Source: an uncultured Eubacteriales bacterium (GTDB taxonomy: Bacteria; Bacillota; Clostridia; Oscillospirales; Oscillospiraceae). From it: a stretch of 39,386 nucleotides of DNA. The DNA lies in contig URXY01000013.1 of assembly GCA_900552015.1 (NCBI GenBank), forward strand, positions 1-39,386, in the 5' to 3' direction. Below are positions 33,987 to 39,386 of this stretch, piece by piece. A program made the position numbers and the translations under genes. Numbering within the stretch: position 1 is the first letter of the stretch; every line of letters starts with the position of its first letter. The notes under the pieces were generated by a model. That model was not told the DNA's origin. It did no database searches and saw nothing but the letters and a program-made list of their open reading frames with translations.

Positions 33987-34811
33987 TTAGGGAATAAACC
34001 GCTCAAAAATGGCGATCGCGCCCTCGCGCTCCGCCGTCTCCAAGTCTTCTTTCGACCGGATGGTCCAGTACACGCCCTGCGCGCCGTAGATCCTGCGGCA
34101 CAGGCGCGGTGCCCATTGCTTCTTATCCTCGTATTTGTAGGCGACAAAATCCGGCTGCGCACTGATATTGCCCAGCAGGTTCGTCGTGGCAAACGCCATC
34201 GCGAGGCTCAGCTTGCCGCGATCCTTCAAAAAATTGCAGCTCAGCTGCCCGCGGATGACCTCGGGGCGGTTTTTCCGCAGCCACGCCACGCTGCGCGGGT
34301 CAAACGACTCCACGCAGTAATCAACGTGGAACTTGTCAAGCTCCGCCATCGTGCGCGCGGTCAGCTCGGCAAAGTTATCGCGGAAGGTCTTGATCTCAAC
34401 GATGAGCGGAAGGCCCGTGCCTTCAAAGAGCGAGAGCACGTCGCAAAACTGCGGGATGACCGCCGCCGTTCCGTCCAGCGGATACTCCTTAAGCTCATCC
34501 GCGCTCAGATCCTCAAGGTAGCCCTCGCGCCCGGTCATGCGCTTGATGTCGCTGTCGTGGAAGACGGCGAGCGTCCCATCGCGCAGCAGGTGCACGTCAA
34601 GCTCCACGCCGAAACCGTGCGCAACGGCGCGCGAGAAGGCCTCCATCGAATTTTCCGGAATGCCCGCGGCCTTATCGTAGAGCCCCCGGTGCGCGTAGCG
34701 GAACTTCCGCAGCGCCGCCATGGACTCCGTCCCGCGGCGCGCGCACAGCAGGATCGCCCACGCAAGCGCCAGAATCAGGCAAATTCCGACAACAATAAGT
34801 AAAATTTTCAC
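33987..34811 (-). CDS. Membrane-anchored glycerophosphodiester phosphodiesterase
   Basis: The protein is 274 aa. An N-terminal membrane helix (ILLIVVGICLILALAWAILLC) is followed by a GDPD TIM barrel. Catalytic and metal motifs are YAHRGLYD, IPENSMEAF, GVELDVHLLRDG and AVFHDSDIKRMTG, with LIVEIK later. It should cleave deacylated phospholipid head groups to glycerol-3-phosphate and an alcohol at the membrane. The start is GTG 34811 with a weak AGAAGTGAT site. It lies 23 bp after the MFS gene and 67 bp before the E2-like gene, all on one strand. Confidence 0.92.
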   Translation of the reverse strand: MKILLIVVGICLILALAWAILLCARRGTESMAALRKFRYAHRGLYDKAAGIPENSMEAFSRAVAHGFGVELDVHLLRDGTLAVFHDSDIKRMTGREGYLEDLSADELKEYPLDGTAAVIPQFCDVLSLFEGTGLPLIVEIKTFRDNFAELTARTMAELDKFHVDYCVESFDPRSVAWLRKNRPEVIRGQLSCNFLKDRGKLSLAMAFATTNLLGNISAQPDFVAYKYEDKKQWAPRLCRRIYGAQGVYWTIRSKEDLETAEREGAIAIFERFIP

Positions 34812-34834
34812 TTGATATCACTTCTTGTATTAGA

Positions 34835-36172
34835 TTAGTCTGCGTCCATGTCCTCGAACGCGGCAAGACCGGCCTTGGCCTCCACCTTGCAGTCTCCGTG
34901 GCGCACGAAGCACATCGTCACAAAACTGCACGCCACGAAGAACGCCGCATACGGGAACAGCACGCTGTAGCTGATGTGCTTTAAGAGCGTGCCCGCCAGG
35001 ATCGGCGTCACGACCTGCGCCGCCATCGAGAAAGTGTAGTAGTAGCCCGTGAACTTACCGATGTCGCTGCCCTTGCACATTTCAACGACCATCGGCAGGG
35101 AGTTGACGTTGATCGCCGCCCACGCAAGGCCGACGAGCGCAAACACGACAAACATGATGCCGTTGATGGTCTGATAGTGCGTCGTCAGGAAATACCCCGA
35201 CGCGAAGCACGCCGCCAGCAGCACCACGCCGCCCTGAATGGTCTTCTTTCTGCCGATTTTCGACGCGAGCTGCCCCACCGGGATGTACGAGAGGATCGCG
35301 CCGCCCGTCGCGACGAGCAGGCAGGTCGACGCGCCGCCGAGGCCCTGCCCCATCACGCGCGCAACATAGGTCGTCCACCACGTCGTCACGCCGTTGTAGC
35401 CGATGTACCACAGCGCGATCGAGTTCAGCAGCATCACAAGGCTGCGCTTGACCTCCTTCGGCAGCTCCTCACGGCCGTCGGCCTCTTCCTCGGTGAGCTG
35501 CTGCTCGGGATGCTCGGCCTCGTATTCCTTCTCCGCCGCCGCGAGCTTCGGCTCGTTTGTCGTGAAGTACAGTACGATGACCGACGCCGCCATCAGCACC
35601 GACACGACGATAAACAGCGGCTGATAGTTCACGTGCGCAAGCCCCGCCGTCTTGCTGTTCGGATACAGCACCGCCGCCACGATCAGATACGCGATGCCGC
35701 CGACCGCGCCCATCAGGTTGATGATGGCGTTCGCGCGCGAGCGCAGGGGCTTGGGCGTCACGTCCGGCATCAGCGCCACCGCGGGCGAGCGGTACGTGCC
35801 CATCGCCACGAGCAGCAGCCCCAGCACCACGACGAAAAGCGCCAGCTTGCCCGTCTCCCCCGTCGCGGCGTAGCCGTTGTCGAAAACGGGCAGCAGGTTC
35901 ATCAGGATCACCGCGGCCGCCGTGCCGCCGAGGATAAACGGCATCCGCCGCCCGATCTTGGTGCTCGTGCGGTCGCTCAGCGCGCCGAAGAACGGCAGCA
36001 GGAACAGCGCCAGCACATTGTCCGCCGCCATGATGGCGCCGGAAACGGTCTCGTTCAGGTGGAACGTGTTCGTCAAGATCAGCGGGATGATGTTGTCGTA
36101 CATCTGCCAGAACGCGCAAACGGAGAGGAAGGCAAGGCCCACCAGCACCGTGCGCCTGTTGTCGAGCTTCAT
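34835..36172 (-). CDS. MFS transporter of the GPH/SLC45-like type
   Basis: The protein is 445 aa with 12 predicted helices. Loop 2-3 carries the MFS signature-like GALSDRTSTKIGRRMPFILGG, typical of glycoside-pentoside-hexuronide and sucrose-type carriers. A charged cytoplasmic loop (EKEYEAEHPEQQLTEEEADGREELPKE) separates the halves, and a second motif ASKIGRKKTIQGG follows. ATG 36172 has AAGGAGG upstream. It is first in a presumed four-gene transcript with GDPD, acyltransferase-like protein and acyl-CoA synthetase. The substrate may be a sugar, glycerophosphodiester or lipid precursor; the sequence does not decide. Confidence 0.85.
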   Translation of the reverse strand: MKLDNRRTVLVGLAFLSVCAFWQMYDNIIPLILTNTFHLNETVSGAIMAADNVLALFLLPFFGALSDRTSTKIGRRMPFILGGTAAAVILMNLLPVFDNGYAATGETGKLALFVVVLGLLLVAMGTYRSPAVALMPDVTPKPLRSRANAIINLMGAVGGIAYLIVAAVLYPNSKTAGLAHVNYQPLFIVVSVLMAASVIVLYFTTNEPKLAAAEKEYEAEHPEQQLTEEEADGREELPKEVKRSLVMLLNSIALWYIGYNGVTTWWTTYVARVMGQGLGGASTCLLVATGGAILSYIPVGQLASKIGRKKTIQGGVVLLAACFASGYFLTTHYQTINGIMFVVFALVGLAWAAINVNSLPMVVEMCKGSDIGKFTGYYYTFSMAAQVVTPILAGTLLKHISYSVLFPYAAFFVACSFVTMCFVRHGDCKVEAKAGLAAFEDMDAD

Positions 36173-36280
36173 GAGGAGTCCTCCTTGCAAACGCTGTCGA
36201 ATTTCTTCTCAATTATAGTAGATTAGCACAAATAGGTGAAAATAGCAAGCAAAAGCGCCCCTCAGTCTGACAGTTGCCCC

Positions 36281-36362
36281 GTTTCGTCCAACGAACGCTA
36301 ATGATACAGCGTATCATTAGAAGACTGCCCCCGCAGAGACAGAGTCGGGACCGGGCGGTCTT
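36281..36362 (+). ncRNA. Hairpin-rich leader upstream of the tail-fibre-like gene
   Basis: Three consecutive hairpins: GTTTCG...CGAAC (36281-36296), a perfect 10-bp stem CTAATGATAC-AGC-GTATCATTAG (36298-36320), and AAGACTGCCC...GGGCGGTCTT (36321-36330 with 36353-36362, one wobble). The block stands 37 bp before the ATG at 36399. It could be a structured 5' leader, a regulator binding site or the end of a mobile unit. The last hairpin is not followed by a T-run, so it is not a standard terminator. Nothing else is visible in 36173-36398. Confidence 0.45.
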
Positions 36363-36398
36363 CGTATTTCGATCTTGCGGCCGGAAAAGGACACAAAT

Positions 36399-36893
36399 AT
36401 GAAACGTACCCCCAACTACGACCTCCCGAACTGGGAAAAGGCAGACCCGATCAAGATGGATGACTTCAACGACCTCACCGCGAAGCTCGACGCGGCGCTG
36501 AAAGCGGGCGCGGATGCAAATACCGCCGCGGATGCGTCGATCGCGGCGGTGCTGGCGGACGTCGGCAGCGGCGGGCAGAACTGCCGCGCGGTCACGGGCA
36601 GCTACACCGGCACCGGCACATACGGCGAGGCCAACAAGCTCACCATCCAGACGCCGTTCAAGCCGCTGATGCTGTTCGTCACCAACCCGGACACGAGCGC
36701 CAACCAGCACATGGTCGTCTGGCTGCGCGGCATGGCGGCGGGCGACAACGGCTACAACGGCCGCACGGTGGTGCTGGAATGGGGCGAACGCGCCGTTTCG
36801 TGGTACTCCACGACCACTGGCGTCAACGGCCCGGCCTACCTGCACCTGAACGGCAGCGGCGTGACCTACCAATATGTGATCTTAGGCTACTGA
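36399..36893 (+). CDS. Phage tail-fibre-like protein, lone gene
   Basis: The protein is 164 aa. The N-terminus (YDLPNWEKADPIKMDDFNDL followed by TAKLDAALKA) matches the short start common to Firmicute prophage tail-fibre/appendage proteins (Y-x-L-x-x-W-x-x-x-D-x-I/V-x-x-x-D-F-N). A short coiled coil of Ala-rich repeats follows. The C-terminal beta-rich domain begins VTGSYTGTGTYGEANKLTIQ, a typical tail-fibre head. AAAAGGA precedes ATG 36399. No other phage gene is near, so it is either a cargo gene, a remnant of a prophage or a domesticated adhesin. Convergent with the surface-protein gene. Confidence 0.7.
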   Translation: MKRTPNYDLPNWEKADPIKMDDFNDLTAKLDAALKAGADANTAADASIAAVLADVGSGGQNCRAVTGSYTGTGTYGEANKLTIQTPFKPLMLFVTNPDTSANQHMVVWLRGMAAGDNGYNGRTVVLEWGERAVSWYSTTTGVNGPAYLHLNGSGVTYQYVILGY

Positions 36894-36908
36894 GCGCAAA
36901 CGGCATAA

Positions 36909-36938
36909 AAAACCCCCGAGGTCGTAAGACCTCGGGGG
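36909..36938 (-). terminator. Terminator of the surface-protein gene
   Basis: An 11-bp perfect stem CCCCCGAGGTC-GTAA-GACCTCGGGGG. The T-run (GGGGGTTTTTTATG) is on the minus strand only, so it serves the gene at 36983. Confidence 0.88.
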
Positions 36939-36982
36939 TAAAACTATTTGGGGGTAGTTTTTGACAGACTACTAATCAGAGA

Positions 36983-39386
36983 TTACTTGTGAATGTAGCC
37001 AACCTCAACAGCGAAGCCATTGAGCTTAGCAGCACCATCGTAGGTGATAGCGGTCTTCTCGTTGATCACATACGGATAGGTGTTATTGGTGTTGTCGGTG
37101 CTCAGAGTAACGATGGCACGATAAGCACCCTCAAGGAAGTAAGGCTCGGTGTAATTCTCGTAACCAGTGCCATTCCACTTCTGCCACTGAACACTGACCT
37201 TCAGCGTATCGGCGGCAGCATTGCCATCACTGGAATTCCAAGTGAAAATAGAAGCAGTGGCGGAAGAAACGGGGCTGTAGATAGTAGGAGCAGAGATGTT
37301 TGCAACCGTAGCGCTTGCAACGTAGTACGGATATGCGCCGGGGACAGTAGAGGTAGCATCAACAACCCAAACCTTCTCCGCATTGTGGTTGCTCATGTCG
37401 AAGGTGACATAGACGATCTTGCCGGTCATATCAGCACTGAGTGCGCCAACAACGACGGTAGAAGCAGTGACGTTGAAGCGGATATCCTGAGTGCCGTTGA
37501 TGGTGGTTTCAAGGACACCGTTCAGATACTTGGTGGTGCCGGAAGCCTTGACAGCAGCGATGGTGGGCTTCTTAGCATCGCACACCTGATGGTTGGTGGT
37601 GATCTCCTTCATGTCAGAGACAGCCGCAACATAACCGTCAGTATAGGTCAGGTAATACAGCTTATTGACATTGGCAGCATTGGTGAGAACATCCTTAACA
37701 GCCGCAGTCTGGGTCTTGACAGTGACAAGGCCTTCGAGGGTGTTGAGGTTGACTTCCCAATACTGGACGCCGTTAGCAGCGGTCTTCAGGTTGGCCGTGT
37801 AGCTGTCGTTGGTGATCAGGACATAGTCGCTGGCCTGAGCGGAGTCAGGCGTACCAACAACATAGACATACTTGGCAACACCAGTCGTAGCGTCGAGAAC
37901 ATAATCGACAACAACGGAGCTCTTGGTGAAGGACGGAATCTCGTTGAGACCCTTATAGGTCTCGAAGGAGTACACATGAGTGGTAGCATTCTCAGTGCCA
38001 ACGAGGAACAGCGTCTCGGTATCGACCTTAACGTTGCCGATCCAGGCATACTTGTTGGTAATCGTGCTGGTCACGGTGGTGTGAGCCGGGTTGGTAGCAG
38101 CGCCGTCGTTCACCAGAACGAAAGCAACAGAGCCATCAGCGAGGGTCTGCATGCGGAACAGGTGGCCATCGATGATGTCCTTCGCCTTCACGTTATTACC
38201 AGTCAGGTTATCCATAGTGGCGTTGACCGCGGCGTTGGAAGCGACCGGCAGAGTGTAGACGTCCCCAGTCTTGGTGAACTGCATCGCATCGCCGTAGTAA
38301 CCGACACTAGCGTTGTTGGTATAACCGTAGCCATAAACGGGCGTATAAGCGCGGGTCTTGCCGGTCGTAGCATCAACATCAAGGACGTCGATGGAGGAAA
38401 CGGTGACAACGTTGGTGGACTTATCCATGTAAGTCACTTCGGCCATGGTCTTACCGTAGCCGGTTGCAGGATCACCAGCGAACCACATCTTGGTGATAAC
38501 ACCATAGTTGTAGGCGGTAGCGATCTCGAAGGAGCCAATCAGGTTGCCATAGGAATCGAAGTACCAAGTGTAGTTGCCGATGTTAGTCGTAGCATCGTTG
38601 TGGTTGAACTCAGCAGCATCATCATAGACAGTGCCGTTGACGGTGTGCTTGGCAGCGTTGTACCAAATAACGGTCTGAGCGCCTTCGAGAGAATCGGCCT
38701 TGCCGACGATCTCAGCGTAGTTAGCAACGTTAGCGGCAACATTGTAGACGCTGCTCTTAGCAACAAGACCACCCTCAGTGCTGGAGGTGCCAGTCTTGGC
38801 AGTATAGGCGTTGAGCAGGATGAAATCGCCGACAGCATAGGTGAAGGCGGCATCCTCATCAGTCAGAACGACCGTGCTGGCAGTATTGCCATTGTCATAA
38901 ACGTCCAGCTTGAGCATATACGGGGTGGTCATGTGGGAGTTCTTGTCGAACTTCGCCTCGACATTCTCGGTAACCTTAGCAAGGAAGGTGTCGATCATGA
39001 CGATACGGTCCTCATAGACCTCGGTCAGACGGCCCTGAGCGCCGAGCTTGGTAACAGTGTCGAGACGCTGAACAGTGATGGTGCTCTCGTTAGCGCCGTT
39101 GACGACCAGCTTGTAGTTCTTGTCAGCGGTCTGGCCTGCATCCTTAGCAACATCGCACTCGGTAACGGCGGTGGTGTAGGTGGCAATGGGCTTCTCGGTG
39201 ATGGTAGCATAGGTGACCTTGGCAGAGCCGGTCTTGCCGTTGGTCCAGCTATAAGCGGGACGGCCCCACTTGTCATCGGTGTCCTTGACCTTGGTCAGGC
39301 TGAAGTTCTTGTAGCCGAGGGTGGCGTTGGTCTTACCGTTGAGGATGGCAGTCAGGTTGGTGTAACCGAGAGCCGGGGTGTAGGTG
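36983..39386 (-). CDS. Large surface (S-layer-like) protein, C-terminal ~800 aa; 5' end outside the window
   Basis: The frame is open from the right edge to TAA at 36983-36985 and gives about 800 residues rich in Thr, Val, Ala, Asn, Asp and Tyr, with few Cys and no membrane helix. A recognisable stretch, TKLGAQGRLTEVYEDRIVMI, resembles a linker found in SLH-anchored S-layer proteins of Oscillospiraceae (from memory). The rest is beta-rich with no catalytic motif I can name. Codon use differs sharply from the neighbours: GCT, GTT, CGT, AAG, AAC and ACC dominate rather than GCG and CGC, as in ribosomal-protein-like, very highly expressed genes. A strong terminator follows. An N-terminal signal peptide and SLH repeats are predicted beyond 39386. 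An ATG at 38996-38998 is internal. Confidence 0.8.
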   Translation of the reverse strand, partial: TYTPALGYTNLTAILNGKTNATLGYKNFSLTKVKDTDDKWGRPAYSWTNGKTGSAKVTYATITEKPIATYTTAVTECDVAKDAGQTADKNYKLVVNGANESTITVQRLDTVTKLGAQGRLTEVYEDRIVMIDTFLAKVTENVEAKFDKNSHMTTPYMLKLDVYDNGNTASTVVLTDEDAAFTYAVGDFILLNAYTAKTGTSSTEGGLVAKSSVYNVAANVANYAEIVGKADSLEGAQTVIWYNAAKHTVNGTVYDDAAEFNHNDATTNIGNYTWYFDSYGNLIGSFEIATAYNYGVITKMWFAGDPATGYGKTMAEVTYMDKSTNVVTVSSIDVLDVDATTGKTRAYTPVYGYGYTNNASVGYYGDAMQFTKTGDVYTLPVASNAAVNATMDNLTGNNVKAKDIIDGHLFRMQTLADGSVAFVLVNDGAATNPAHTTVTSTITNKYAWIGNVKVDTETLFLVGTENATTHVYSFETYKGLNEIPSFTKSSVVVDYVLDATTGVAKYVYVVGTPDSAQASDYVLITNDSYTANLKTAANGVQYWEVNLNTLEGLVTVKTQTAAVKDVLTNAANVNKLYYLTYTDGYVAAVSDMKEITTNHQVCDAKKPTIAAVKASGTTKYLNGVLETTINGTQDIRFNVTASTVVVGALSADMTGKIVYVTFDMSNHNAEKVWVVDATSTVPGAYPYYVASATVANISAPTIYSPVSSATASIFTWNSSDGNAAADTLKVSVQWQKWNGTGYENYTEPYFLEGAYRAIVTLSTDNTNNTYPYVINEKTAITYDGAAKLNGFAVEVGYIHK

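Overview
The window looks like the chromosome of a Gram-positive, GC-rich Clostridia bacterium, most likely an Oscillospiraceae-type gut anaerobe (Oscillibacter/Flavonifractor-like). The reasons are strong AGGAGG ribosome-binding sites, SLH-domain surface proteins, a TndX-type large serine recombinase tail, a FliB-like protein, YhaM and RecG of Firmicute type, and DUF6320/acyltransferase neighbours. The taxonomy is an inference. No rRNA genes or CRISPR array were seen.

Left edge (1-550): the last codons of a large serine recombinase are followed within about 40 bp by a 5'-truncated XRE-type membrane regulator. This is the right-hand junction of an integrative element that inserted into the regulator gene. 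0.6-3.7 kb: an acyltransferase and a DUF6320 zinc-ribbon membrane protein lie divergent from an HSL-type esterase. 3.9-6.6 kb: a MoxR AAA+ ATPase and VWA protein pair. 6.7-7.8 kb: a heavily deleted hybrid histidine kinase. 8.0-12.2 kb: a FliB-like protein, a GH24-SLH-GH25 double lysozyme with a small MITE-like insertion immediately after its stop codon, and a DUF362 protein. 12.4-17.1 kb: tRNA-Leu(TAG), then a broken solute-binding/5'-nucleotidase-like lipoprotein and a broken hybrid histidine kinase. Together with the 7-kb kinase, three sensory genes are decaying here.

17.3-19.9 kb: the most striking intact gene, a TetM/EF-G-like ribosomal GTPase fused to a Rae1/YacP-type NYN RNase domain. 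20.0-24.2 kb: a MarR regulator and a heterodimeric ABC exporter in one translationally coupled operon. 24.3-29.3 kb: a DAACS symporter, a YhaM-like exonuclease, a small XRE repressor divergent from a 64-aa protein across a dyad operator, and RecG. 29.3-30.7 kb: an AbrB-like regulator with a 27-bp dyad promoter, overlapping an MGT-type glycosyltransferase. 30.7-31.3 kb: a non-coding inverted-repeat composite, in which a structured ~357-bp TIR element is flanked by two opposed copies of a palindromic repeat also found at 3.7 kb.

31.3-36.2 kb (minus strand): a four-gene unit of MFS transporter, membrane-anchored glycerophosphodiester phosphodiesterase, E2/CAT-like acyltransferase without the usual His, and acyl-CoA synthetase. 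This suggests lipid or acyl-ester remodelling. 36.3-36.9 kb: a hairpin-rich leader and a lone phage tail-fibre-like gene. 37.0 kb to the right edge (minus): the C-terminal ~800 residues of a large Thr/Val/Asn-rich surface (S-layer-like) protein with codon use typical of a very highly expressed gene. Coordinates and motifs were read by eye; no alignment or database search was run.
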